DNA of 64,000 bases from AG1 sp035559775. Its GTDB lineage: Archaea; Thermoproteota; Thermoprotei_A; Sulfolobales; AG1. The DNA lies in assembly GCA_035559775.1 (NCBI GenBank), contig DATMAU010000018.1, forward strand, positions 62,001 to 126,000, read 5' to 3'. Shown here piece after piece: positions 14,700 through 22,978 of the stretch; position 1 is the stretch's first letter; each line of letters starts with the position of its first letter. The position numbers and the translations under genes are program-made. Under the pieces are notes generated by a model. That model did no database searches and was not told where the DNA came from. It saw only the letters and a program-made list of their open reading frames with translations.

Positions 14700-15948
14700 G
14701 AGGGCTGTGATCAGCGCTGCAATAGGTAATGCTGTGGAGTGGTATGATTTCGCGGTGTATGGGTATCTGGCAACCATCATAGCATCACTGTACTTTCCGT
14801 CCAAGGATCCTTTAGCCTCACTCGCATTAGCCTTCTTAGCATTTGCTGTAGGATTCGTAGCCCGTCCAATAGGGGCTATTGTGATTGGCCACTACGGGGA
14901 TAAGTATGGGAGGAGAAATGCGTTAATATTAACAGTATCTCTAATGTCTATAGGGACGATCCTCTTAGGGATGCTGCCCACATATAATGACATTGGCGTT
15001 CTAGCCCCTATAGGGGTAGCTATTGCAAGGCTGATCCAGGGTTTCTCGGCTGGAGGCGAGTGGGGAGGATCTACAGCGTTCATGGTAGAGTATGCTCCCC
15101 AGGGTCGTAGGGGTTATATTGGTAGTTGGCAGCAGTTCACGGTAGGCTCAGGATTCTTACTAGGATCCCTCGCAGCTACCATAATAACCTATACCTTACC
15201 GGGGGAGGCGCTGAGGTCGTGGGGGTGGAGGCTTCCATTCGTGGTTGGTGGAGCTGTAGTCGGGCTGGTAGGACTCTACTTAAGGCTAGGTGTTCCTGAA
15301 ACGCCTAAGTTTAAAGAGATAGAGGCTAGGGGTGATAAGAGCAGAGCCCCATTAATAGATGCTGTGAGGAACAATTATAGGGAGATCGCTATGGCCCTTG
15401 GATTCACTATAATATGGACTGTAGCTTATTACATGTTTCTGACATATATGCCATCATATGCATCTGCAGTGCTTAAGATACCTCCGCAGCTCTCATTTCT
15501 CTCCAGCACCATAAGTCTTGCATTATTCCTAGCGATGATCCCTGTATTTGGGCGCCTATCAGACACATATGGTAGAAAGCCTTTCCTCATAGCATCCACT
15601 ATCGGTCTTCTTATCCTAACATACCCACTGCTCTATGTAAGCGCTTATGGATTTGAATACCTGTTAGTATCACAGATAATAATAGCGTTATTGATCGCCA
15701 TGTTCTCCGGGCCGGGGCCAGCTGCAATTGCCGAGCTATTCCCTACTAAGGTGAGATACAGCGGATTATCGATAGGCTACAATATAGCCGTAACCGGGTT
15801 CGGAGGGACAGCACCATATATAGCAACAATGATCATAGCTGTTACGGGGAATAGGCTTTTACCAAGCCTCTATGTAATGGCAGCGGCTATCGCAACCCTA
15901 GTTACACTGCTGAACATGAGGGAGACAGCTAGAGAGGCTCTCAAGTAG
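14659..15948 (+). CDS. MFS transporter, metabolite:H+ symporter (MHS) type
   Basis: Twelve-helix major facilitator of the ProP/KgtP/ShiA group. Diagnostic parts are GNAVEWYDFAVYGYLA in helix 1, the cytoplasmic loop GHYGDKYGRRNAL, the helix 4-5 segment LIQGFSAGGEWGGSTAF and its symmetry partner FGRLSDTYGRKP. 429 residues. Start GTG at 14659; later TTG/GTG codons in the same frame are possible. The M20 peptidase gene follows after three bases and a NodB-fold gene overlaps that, so the transporter probably imports the compound this operon degrades. MHS substrates are usually organic acids, betaines or amino acid derivatives. Confidence 0.87.
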   Translation: MRLLVGGSLSISYRRAVISAAIGNAVEWYDFAVYGYLATIIASLYFPSKDPLASLALAFLAFAVGFVARPIGAIVIGHYGDKYGRRNALILTVSLMSIGTILLGMLPTYNDIGVLAPIGVAIARLIQGFSAGGEWGGSTAFMVEYAPQGRRGYIGSWQQFTVGSGFLLGSLAATIITYTLPGEALRSWGWRLPFVVGGAVVGLVGLYLRLGVPETPKFKEIEARGDKSRAPLIDAVRNNYREIAMALGFTIIWTVAYYMFLTYMPSYASAVLKIPPQLSFLSSTISLALFLAMIPVFGRLSDTYGRKPFLIASTIGLLILTYPLLYVSAYGFEYLLVSQIIIALLIAMFSGPGPAAIAELFPTKVRYSGLSIGYNIAVTGFGGTAPYIATMIIAVTGNRLLPSLYVMAAAIATLVTLLNMRETAREALK

Positions 15949-15951
15949 GGG

Positions 15952-17145
15952 GTGTCTATGGTCTCTGTGAAAGAGATAAAGAGTATCGTTGATCGGGATA
16001 GGAGCTATTTGCTCGAGCTTCTCGAAAAGATCGTTAATATCGATAGTGGGACGGAAGATAAAGAAGGGGTAGACGCCTTAGGAGATCTTCTGGCCGAGGA
16101 GATCAGGGGTCTGGGTTTCCAAGTGAACGTGATAAAGGAAGAGTCGCTGGGAAACCACCTTATAGCCCATAATGTTCCATCAGAGAGACCAAAGGTTCTC
16201 TTGGTTGGGCATATGGATACAGTGTATCCCAGAGGTACTGCTAAGAAGAGACCTTTCACGATGAGGAATGGAAAGGCATTCGGTCCTGGTGTGCTTGATA
16301 TGAAGGGAGGGATCGTGGTGATGATAGCAGCCTTAAGAGCATTGAGAGACGCGGGATCGAGGGTGCTTAAAGATACATCCATAACCATCTTCCTCAATAG
16401 CGATGAGGAGATCTTATCTCCCAGCTCGATGCACATGATAGATGCTGAGGCAAGCACCTCGGATCTCGCTGTGGTTTTTGAGCCGGCAAGACCTGGCGGT
16501 GGGTATGTTAGGTCTAGGTGGGGTGTTGCTAGGTGTTTGGTGAAGGTGTATGGTAGGGCTGGGCATGCTGGATGGGTTTCTAGTGGTGTTGCTGCGGGCA
16601 GTGCTATCCATGAGCTTGTTAGGAGGATCTCTGAAGTGTTGGGCTATGCTGAGAAAAGAGGTGATGTTCTGTTAAACGTAGGCGTGGTGAGGGGTGGTGA
16701 GAGGTTCAATGTGGTTGCGCCCTATGCGGAGGCAGAGATAGGGGTTAGGAGTCCTTCCCTAGAGAGTCTTAAGAGAGCTGTGAGCGATATGAATAATATA
16801 TTCGCTAGGGTGCAAGATATAGAGGGCGTTAGAACTGAGTTCCACGTTATGAGCATGTGGCCACCCCTCATAGAGACGGAGAGAAATAGAGATGCCCTTA
16901 AACATTTCGAGAGGGCTGCTAACGAGCTCGGTAGGAGCTTAGGTGTAGAGGATACTAGTGGGGCGTCTGATGCTAACCACATATCCCAATACACAGCAGT
17001 TGTTGACGGGGCCGGTGCTGTGGGCGGTAATCCTCACAGTCCTGATGAATATATAGATATCGATCGAACCCTTGAGAGAGCCGTGATAACTGCGAGAGCG
17101 CTTGAGATATATTACGAGCATGCTAAGGAAATGGTAAGGGGGTGA
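15952..17145 (+). CDS. M20 family metallopeptidase (carboxypeptidase G2-like)
   Basis: Di-zinc amidohydrolase/peptidase. Metal-binding and catalytic blocks are LLVGHMDTVYP (His, Asp of HxD), GPGVLDMKGG (bridging Asp), NSDEE (catalytic and metal Glu), VVFEPARPGGGYV, and the last His in NPHSPDEYIDI. The dimerisation domain includes GRAGHAGW. 397 residues, usual for glutamate carboxypeptidases and N-acyl or N-carbamoyl amino acid hydrolases. Middle gene of the operon; three bases after the transporter and overlapping the next gene by GTGA. It may hydrolyse the ring-opened or acylated product made by the downstream enzyme; that order is inference. Confidence 0.87.
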   Translation: MSMVSVKEIKSIVDRDRSYLLELLEKIVNIDSGTEDKEGVDALGDLLAEEIRGLGFQVNVIKEESLGNHLIAHNVPSERPKVLLVGHMDTVYPRGTAKKRPFTMRNGKAFGPGVLDMKGGIVVMIAALRALRDAGSRVLKDTSITIFLNSDEEILSPSSMHMIDAEASTSDLAVVFEPARPGGGYVRSRWGVARCLVKVYGRAGHAGWVSSGVAAGSAIHELVRRISEVLGYAEKRGDVLLNVGVVRGGERFNVVAPYAEAEIGVRSPSLESLKRAVSDMNNIFARVQDIEGVRTEFHVMSMWPPLIETERNRDALKHFERAANELGRSLGVEDTSGASDANHISQYTAVVDGAGAVGGNPHSPDEYIDIDRTLERAVITARALEIYYEHAKEMVRG

Positions 17146-17996
17146 GTGGGTTGTATCATGTTTGTCTAACATTTGATTTCGATGCATACTCTCTCTGGAT
17201 AGCTAGGAGGCTGACCAATTATACGAATCTATCTAGAGGCGAGTTTGCATCAATAGGTGTTAGGAGGGTTCTGAGGTTGCTAAAGGAACGAGGTATTGAG
17301 GCTACTTTCTTTATCCCAGGCCATACTGCTGAGCATTTCCCAGAGGATGTGGGTTTGATAAAGGATTATGGACATGAGATTGCCCATCATGGCTATATAC
17401 ATGAGCCTCCGGAGACTTTGGGGAGTCCTGAGGAGGAGAGGAGAGTAATTATAAAGGGGATTGAGGCTCTTAAGAAGACTGCTAATATAGTTCCCAAAGG
17501 CTATAGATCGCCTTCATGGGCTTTGACGAAGCATACTCTCTCTATTCTAGAGGAGCATGGGATGATCTATGACTCGAGCCTCATGGGGAATGACTATACA
17601 CCGTATAGGCCTCCTCTATACCTTGACGTGGATAGCGAGGGGAGGGTTATTAAAGGGCCTCTCTCAAGGCTCGTAGAACTCCCGGTCCACTGGAGCCTTG
17701 ATGATTACCCGCACTTCGAGTATGTTAGGTTCCAGAACTTTGTGCTTCACGGGCTATACTCTGTGAGTGATGTGCTTGAGAACTGGATCCTTAGTTTCGA
17801 ATATATGGTTAATAATATGGAGGAGGGTGTTATAGTCTATACCTTCCACCCCGAGGTTGTTGGTAGGGGGCATATAATGATCTTTCTTGAGAGATTGATA
17901 AGCCATATCAAATCTCATGCGAAGAAAGATCAGATAAGCTTTTCAAAGATGATCGATGTTGCTAACAAGTATAGAGAGAAGCTGGGGATAGGATAG
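17142..17996 (+). CDS. NodB-fold polysaccharide deacetylase/cyclic imidase-like hydrolase
   Basis: Carbohydrate esterase 4 superfamily. The N-terminal LTFDFDAYS motif provides the catalytic Asp pair region, and HEIAHHGYIHE carries the His-His metal site; RSPSWALTKHT and VIVYTFHPEVVGRGH complete the barrel. No signal peptide, so it acts in the cytosol, which argues against cell-wall deacetylation and for the PuuE/imidase branch that opens cyclic amides. GTG start overlaps the stop of the M20 gene, giving translational coupling. 284 residues is normal for the intracellular members. Substrate is inferred only from context. Confidence 0.8.
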   Translation: MSGLYHVCLTFDFDAYSLWIARRLTNYTNLSRGEFASIGVRRVLRLLKERGIEATFFIPGHTAEHFPEDVGLIKDYGHEIAHHGYIHEPPETLGSPEEERRVIIKGIEALKKTANIVPKGYRSPSWALTKHTLSILEEHGMIYDSSLMGNDYTPYRPPLYLDVDSEGRVIKGPLSRLVELPVHWSLDDYPHFEYVRFQNFVLHGLYSVSDVLENWILSFEYMVNNMEEGVIVYTFHPEVVGRGHIMIFLERLISHIKSHAKKDQISFSKMIDVANKYREKLGIG

Positions 17997-18156
17997 AGGC
18001 CTCCGCACCATGTTCGTGGAAGGTTTTCATTGAGTGTTGAGTTTTTGTTTTTGACCAGGCTCTATACCTTTTATCCAGGCTCGACCCCTTTCAACGATCA
18101 TCACGGCTTGACTGATAAGCTTCATGCCGATGGAAGCGGCTTCGAAGCCTCTATGG

Positions 18157-18166
18157 CTTTTATAAA
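18157..18166 (+). promoter_or_regulatory. TATA-box promoter of the PLP deaminase gene
   Basis: cttttataaa centred about 30 bases before the GTG at 18194, so transcription would begin at or next to the start codon. The 197-base intergenic region contains nothing else that I recognise. Confidence 0.55.
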
Positions 18167-18193
18167 TAGCTATTTATATTTCAAGACACTATA

Positions 18194-19213
18194 GTGTGGT
18201 GTAATCCTTTGATTTCAAGGATTCTTGATCTCCCGAGGTTCAGGTTGATTAACACTATATCGCCTCTTGAGAAGGCTGTTAATCTTAGTAGGGAGCTGGG
18301 TGTTGATCTCTATGTCAAGAGAGATGATCTTTTGGAGCTGGCTCTCGGAGGCAATAAGATCAGGAAGCTTGAGTTCATCGTGGGGGATGCTCTTAGGAAG
18401 GGGTGCGATACATTGATAACAACCGGGGCTGTTCATTCAAACCATGCTAGGCTTACCGCGGCTGCTGCTAGAAAGGCTGGGCTTGATGCCTACCTGGTTC
18501 TCACACCCCCTGGTTCGAGGGATCCTAAGGGTAACCTGCTTCTTGATAGGCTTTTTGGTGCGAGGATGATCTATGTTGATTCCCGTGAGGAGGCTGACGA
18601 GGCTATGGAGAGGCTTGCAAGGGATCTTGAGGGGAGGGGTAGGAAACCATATATAGTTAGGCGGGGCGGCGCATCCCCCCAGGGGGTTATGGGCTATGCT
18701 TTGGCTGCATATGAGATCCTGATGCAGGCTTATGGGCAGGGCTTTAAACCTGGTTATATTGTCCATGCGACAGGGACCGGGGCTACTCAGGCAGGGCTTA
18801 TCCTTGGATCTAGGTTAGCTGGGCTGGATGCAAAGATCATTGGGATCAGTGTTGGCAGCCCTGCGGATAAGATTAAGAAGGAGATTCAAAACCTAGTCCT
18901 TGAGGGCGCTAAATACGCTGGTGTCAAGGGCTTCGATATAGATCCTGAGGATATAGTTGTGATCGATAGATATACATATGGAGGCTACGGATCAATAACA
19001 AGAGAAGTGGTTGAAGCAATAACCCATGTTGCTAGAAAAGAAGCACTACTACTAGACCCAGTCTATACGGCTAAAGCCATGCTAGGCCTCATGGATCTCG
19101 TTGATAAAGGCTATATAGAGAAAGGCGCTAAAGTAATCTTCATACACACAGGAGGAATACCAATAATATTTCAATACGACAACATACTAGCACAATACAC
19201 TCCAGAAAGCTAA
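18194..19213 (+). CDS. PLP-dependent D-cysteine desulfhydrase / ACC deaminase family
   Basis: Fold-type II PLP enzyme. YVKRDDLLELALGGNKIRKL contains the Schiff-base Lys within GGNK, and TTGAVHSNHARLTAAAARKA is the characteristic substrate loop; GTGATQAGLILGSRL binds the phosphate. Members deaminate 1-aminocyclopropane-1-carboxylate or split D-cysteine to pyruvate, H2S and ammonia; the residues that separate the two cannot be judged reliably here, and D-cysteine desulfhydrase is the commoner archaeal activity. 339 residues. Monocistronic with its own TATA box. It fits the amino-compound catabolism theme of the preceding genes. Confidence 0.82.
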   Translation: MWCNPLISRILDLPRFRLINTISPLEKAVNLSRELGVDLYVKRDDLLELALGGNKIRKLEFIVGDALRKGCDTLITTGAVHSNHARLTAAAARKAGLDAYLVLTPPGSRDPKGNLLLDRLFGARMIYVDSREEADEAMERLARDLEGRGRKPYIVRRGGASPQGVMGYALAAYEILMQAYGQGFKPGYIVHATGTGATQAGLILGSRLAGLDAKIIGISVGSPADKIKKEIQNLVLEGAKYAGVKGFDIDPEDIVVIDRYTYGGYGSITREVVEAITHVARKEALLLDPVYTAKAMLGLMDLVDKGYIEKGAKVIFIHTGGIPIIFQYDNILAQYTPES

Positions 19214-19392
19214 GGTTAATAATCCATAACACATCAGCCCTACAGCGATCTTCCCGCCCCTCTATACCTATCAGATCGCTCATTCTAACCACACACAACA
19301 TTGACGTGAATGTTACATGTTTGGCTATAATTATAACTACACGGTTATTGTAGGTTATTTATTTAAGGTAGATAGCATTTCTAGATGGGAAT

Positions 19393-19983
19393 ATGCCGGA
19401 AGAGATCACAGTAATAATAACCATTCTGGGCACCTTGATACCGATCCTAGCAATGCTTGGAAGCATGACATACTGGCTTTGGAGGAAGTTTGCGTTAATA
19501 GAAGCAAGGTTCAGAGAAATAGACAAGAGATTCGAAGCTATAGACAAGAGGTTTGATGAGATTAAGAGCTATATAGATTCGAGGATCGTGAGGATAGCTG
19601 AGGCATTCAGATCTTATCAGGAGTTCTTCATAGAATATCTATCTTATCAAGGCATAATCAGGGCTCCTCTTGAGGCTGATATGCTTAAGAGGGAGGCTTC
19701 TAGGATGATGAAACTAGCAACCATGAACCCATTGACTAAGGAGGAGTGGGAGAAGATCAAGTATTATTTAGAGAAGGATCAGTTAACACTCGAGGAGGCA
19801 TTAGAATTCAGAGAGCTTGCTAGAAAGGTTACAGACGAGTATGGCGATAGACCCGAGGCTTGGAAGCTACACATACTAGCATCAATAAGAGTAGGAGAAG
19901 CAATGAGGAGAATGAAAGAAGAGATGGAGAAGAAAAAAGAGAAAGAAAAACAGGAGAAAGAAGGATCTGAGCAGGAAGGCTAA
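19393..19983 (+). CDS. Membrane-anchored coiled-coil protein, unknown function
   Basis: A single N-terminal membrane helix (ITILGTLIPILAMLGSMTYW, residues 8-27) is followed by a heptad-like stretch REIDKRFEAIDKRFDEIKSY, typical of a short parallel coiled coil, then a helical domain (residues 90-170) and a Lys/Glu-rich tail. 196 residues. Similar anchored coiled-coil proteins are common in Crenarchaeota, but I know of no function. Upstream tttatttaag may be its TATA box. The 160 bases after it contain nothing obvious. Confidence 0.72.
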   Translation: MPEEITVIITILGTLIPILAMLGSMTYWLWRKFALIEARFREIDKRFEAIDKRFDEIKSYIDSRIVRIAEAFRSYQEFFIEYLSYQGIIRAPLEADMLKREASRMMKLATMNPLTKEEWEKIKYYLEKDQLTLEEALEFRELARKVTDEYGDRPEAWKLHILASIRVGEAMRRMKEEMEKKKEKEKQEKEGSEQEG

Positions 19984-20145
19984 GCTTAATATAGCTACCC
20001 TACCCTCAACTTTGTTACCCGGATCCCTCTCGCCGGGATCCTCCTAGTGCTGTAGGAGAACTCCTGCATATTGGTATATCCCTGCCTATTCATCAAGGGG
20101 CTTTGTTTTACACTATATATGAGATTTGAGTAGATGCTGTGTTTA

Positions 20146-20856
20146 CTACCTCGTTGTGAGGATCTTTTTCATAGCTCTAGCGTTCTCAAGCATCCAGTGG
20201 TTGTTGTTGAAGAATACATATACTTTTCTGGGGTTTAGCTTTCTCACCGCCCTTGCTATTTCCTCGAGCTCCTCCTCTGTGTATTCGTATGAATACCATG
20301 CTTGTCTACCGTGGAGTCTTAGGTAGAAGGTATTGTTGCTCGAAACTATCCATGTACCTATTGGCGAGTCGATAGATACGAGCGTGATTCCGATCTCTCG
20401 GCATATTCTCACCATGTCCTCGTTAAACCAGCTGGGATCTCTGAGCTCTAACGCCATCCTCTCACCCAGCCCTGTTGCCTCTGCAAACCTCCTAAGCCTT
20501 GTAAGGGACCTCTCCTTCATTTTAAATGCCGGAGGCATTTGGAATAGGTAGAAGTCGATATAATCCTCAAGCGGTGCAAACAGCCCTCTAAACCTATGCC
20601 ATATATCCAGGGAACCCTCACCAAGTCTCCTAAGATGCGTTATACTCCTATGAACCTTCACAGCCCAGCGAATCCTAGCAGCCTCTGTCCTCCTCCTCCA
20701 ACCAGCCACCTGGCTTGGAAACGGAAACCTATAGAAAGAAGCGTTCAGCTCAACCGCATTAAGCCCTGAATACCTCAAATACCAGTCGAAGGATAACCCC
20801 TCGTTCCAATCATAAAGCCACCCAGAAGTCCCCACATAGACCTCCACCAACACCAC
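20146..20856 (-). CDS. DUF72 family TIM-barrel protein
   Basis: YecE-like protein of unknown biochemical function. Family hallmarks are the N-terminal VYVGTSGWLYDW, the NAVELNASFYRFP segment, WAVKVHRSITH, FQMPPAF, MALELRDPSW and YLRLHGRQAWYSYEY near the C-terminus. 236 residues, somewhat shorter than bacterial members. A second DUF72 protein with a divergent sequence is encoded at 48697-49491. Single gene. The following 360 bases (20857-21215) show no gene. Confidence 0.85.
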   Translation of the reverse strand: MVLVEVYVGTSGWLYDWNEGLSFDWYLRYSGLNAVELNASFYRFPFPSQVAGWRRRTEAARIRWAVKVHRSITHLRRLGEGSLDIWHRFRGLFAPLEDYIDFYLFQMPPAFKMKERSLTRLRRFAEATGLGERMALELRDPSWFNEDMVRICREIGITLVSIDSPIGTWIVSSNNTFYLRLHGRQAWYSYEYTEEELEEIARAVRKLNPRKVYVFFNNNHWMLENARAMKKILTTR

Positions 20857-21215
20857 CCACTAACAACTAGACCGTTTGTCCTCAGATGTTCTTTGATTTC
20901 TCTGTTTTCCTTTATATCCAGAGACTTCTACTTTGCCCATGAGATCTTTTGATCCCTGTGGGGTCGTGGTTTGCTTTGAGCCTAACGGTATAGGGCTCCC
21001 ATCTAGGGTAAGTCCTGGATAGTAATGGTAGCAATGATCCCATTACTATCTAGGTCAATATTTTGAGACTAACTCATCATCAAAACCATATCAACAAGAT
21101 CTTTGTATCTTTCTTTGGGCATTAGTAGGAAATAACTCTTCAGATATCTATAGCTAAAATAAACGCTATAGATAACCAGGTCGGGGCTTTAGTCAAAAAC
21201 GAGCTTTTTGGTTTC

Positions 21216-21410
21216 CTTTCAATTCTATAGCAGATCTTCCGATCTATTTGCGGATCTTTTTTTGATATTTATGGCTATGTGGGGGACTAATCGCCCCCGG
21301 AGGGCCTGTCTCTATAGCAGATCGACTCACACGGGATCTCTATTTTGGATCACTCAGTTCTATAGTAGATCGACTTTACCATTATTTTATTCTTATCTAG
21401 CTTATAAATA
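21216..21410 (-). repeat. CRISPR-like leader-repeat element D (inverted copy of C)
   Basis: Read on the minus strand: leader core (cttatctagcttataaa on the plus strand, about 21391-21408), then repeats at about 21373-21355, 21328-21311 and 21240-21216. The sequence between leader and third repeat, including a ggccctcc...gggggc segment and an A-rich segment (atatcaaaaaaaga), corresponds base for base with few differences to element C at 13.9 kb. C and D point toward each other. Confidence 0.65.
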
Positions 21411-21600
21411 TAGATTCTCTTTTAGGTGTACTGTGCTTAGGTATATCTTGACTTTGCAGATCCAGCTTATTATCGTGATCTGCTGAACAAGCTATTTCGG
21501 CTTTCATGAAGCTTTATTTAGTATCGGCTCTTCTATTAGATCCTCGTTGTTTTACAGATAAACTTATAAGCTATAAAGATCTAAGCGGGCTGGGTAAAAA

Positions 21601-21720
21601 ATCGGGATGCGAGGGTTTCACTATAGCAATAAGTCTGGCGGGAATAATAAAAGAGGAGCTGTGGGTAGGTGTCGCTCTGAACTTGTCGAGGCCAGTGGAA
21701 CTGATAGTAGAATCGAAAAT
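21601..21720 (+). repeat. Decayed TnpB 3'-end relic R1
   Basis: Segment containing atgcgagggtttcactatag, aagaggagctgtgggtaggt and tcgaggccagtggaactga, each matching corresponding blocks of relics at 22.8, 24.5 and 63.0 kb. A 90-residue open frame at 21506-21778 runs across it but shows no family resemblance and is probably chance. Confidence 0.45.
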
Positions 21721-21781
21721 CTACTGTAGAGTTGAGAGGCAACGATATGCTTTTAAAGAGATATTTGGTGGGTTATAATAG

Positions 21782-22630
21782 TTGAATTGGGCAGTTTTCA
21801 TGGAGATTAGGGCTTTAATTGTTGATGCCCTTAACTCTGCGGAGAGGGCTAGAGGTATAAGTCCTCCTAAGAGCGTTATTGAGATATCAGCCCTCAGGTG
21901 GGAGCTCTATGCATCGCTTCAAAATCTTTTAGATGCCTTAGCTATGATAGTCTCAGATCTAGGGTTGAGGAGGCCGAGCTCGTATGCTGATCTGGGTATG
22001 GTTTTATACGATGCAGGGCTTATAGATGAGGAGGTTCGTGAGAATATAAAGCTAATAGCAATTACTAGGAATGTCCTGGCTCATGCCTATAGAAGGCTGG
22101 GTTCCGAGGATCTTGATAGAATAGTTAAGGATATACTGCCTAAAGTCGAAGGTGTTGCTAGAAATGTGGAGAGGATCATGGGCGAGAAAAACATAGATCC
22201 CGAACCAATACACCTAACAAACATTAAGAGGATAGCTAAAGTGTTTGAGAAAAACAATGTCATCCTAGCCTACCTCTTCGGCAGCAGGGCTAGGGGTATG
22301 GAGAGGGAGGATAGCGATTATGATATAGCGGTACTCTTCGGCAGGACTGATGTTAGCGTGGTTGACGAGATCAGGCTAGCTATAGAGATAGCCAGAGAGC
22401 TCGGAGTACCTTCGGACAAAGTTGATATTGTAGCGCTGGACAAGGCGGATCCTTTATTAAAAATGAGGATACTTAAAGAGGGTATAGCAATATATGAGAG
22501 ATCCAAAGAGATCAGAATAAGATGGGAGAGGGAAGAATATCTAGAGATACTTAGGCAAATGGATCTATATGAAATCTATATAAGTTCAAGGCTACACAGC
22601 ATTGAGCAACGTAAAGACCGCGAGCTCTAG
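21782..22630 (+). CDS. HEPN-MNT fusion protein (HepT-MntA type toxin-antitoxin in one chain)
   Basis: The N-terminal helical domain (about residues 8-135) ends with R96NVLAHAY103, an exact Arg-x4-His-x-Tyr motif of HepT-type HEPN ribonucleases. The C-terminal domain (about 145-240) is a minimal nucleotidyltransferase with G167S168-x10-D179YD181, the exact MntA signature, plus a third acidic strand KVDIVALDKAD. In known pairs MntA adds AMP to the HEPN Tyr and silences the RNase; here toxin and antitoxin are covalently joined. After residue 240 there is an extra charged helical tail. The start may be ATG at 21800 instead of TTG. The gene sits between two TnpB-end relics, next to element D. Confidence 0.8.
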   Translation: MNWAVFMEIRALIVDALNSAERARGISPPKSVIEISALRWELYASLQNLLDALAMIVSDLGLRRPSSYADLGMVLYDAGLIDEEVRENIKLIAITRNVLAHAYRRLGSEDLDRIVKDILPKVEGVARNVERIMGEKNIDPEPIHLTNIKRIAKVFEKNNVILAYLFGSRARGMEREDSDYDIAVLFGRTDVSVVDEIRLAIEIARELGVPSDKVDIVALDKADPLLKMRILKEGIAIYERSKEIRIRWEREEYLEILRQMDLYEIYISSRLHSIEQRKDREL

Positions 22631-22781
22631 GATCGTTAGATCAGCTGAAAACAGAATCAATGACTAGCAAGCTATAAGCATCTTTTAGCTCAAATAGATA
22701 TGCCACTTGGGTCTTTACTACATACCCGCATTGTGGGCTGGATATTCAAATGCAAGAAACGCAGCTTTGAACTAGATAGGC

Positions 22782-22975
22782 AGAAACTCGTATCAATTAT
22801 CTAAAATACACTAGGATGTGGGGGTTTCATCATAGCAATTAGTCCGAGGAAATCTATGAAGAGGAGCTGTGGGTTGGGGTCACCTGAATGGGTGGAGGCC
22901 GAGGATATGGGCTCCAATGAAAGGAGCCCTGGGGGCTGGGAAGCCGAGGGAAGAGCGGTTGATACCAGAAGTTAA
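22782..22975 (+). repeat. TnpB 3'-end relic R2
   Basis: About 190 bases matching R3 (inverted, 24.4-24.6 kb) nearly throughout. One frame reads MKRSCGLGSPEWVEAEDMG, then SNERSPGGWEAEGRAVDTRS and a stop at 22973-22975. The frame is conserved in R3 and the GRAVDIK end also in R4, so this is coding sequence from one gene family. By recollection it resembles the C-terminus of crenarchaeal IS200/IS605 TnpB proteins. The preceding 150 bases (22631-22781) show nothing. Confidence 0.5.
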
Positions 22976-22978
22976 CAG

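Noticed and set aside
1741..21410. Calling elements A-D functional CRISPR arrays
   Set aside because: Few repeats, irregular spacing, degenerate copies, shared inter-repeat sequence between C and D, and no cas genes in 64 kb.
21506..21778. 90-residue frame before the HEPN-MNT gene
   Set aside because: It crosses relic R1, has no recognisable motif and no clear ribosome binding site.
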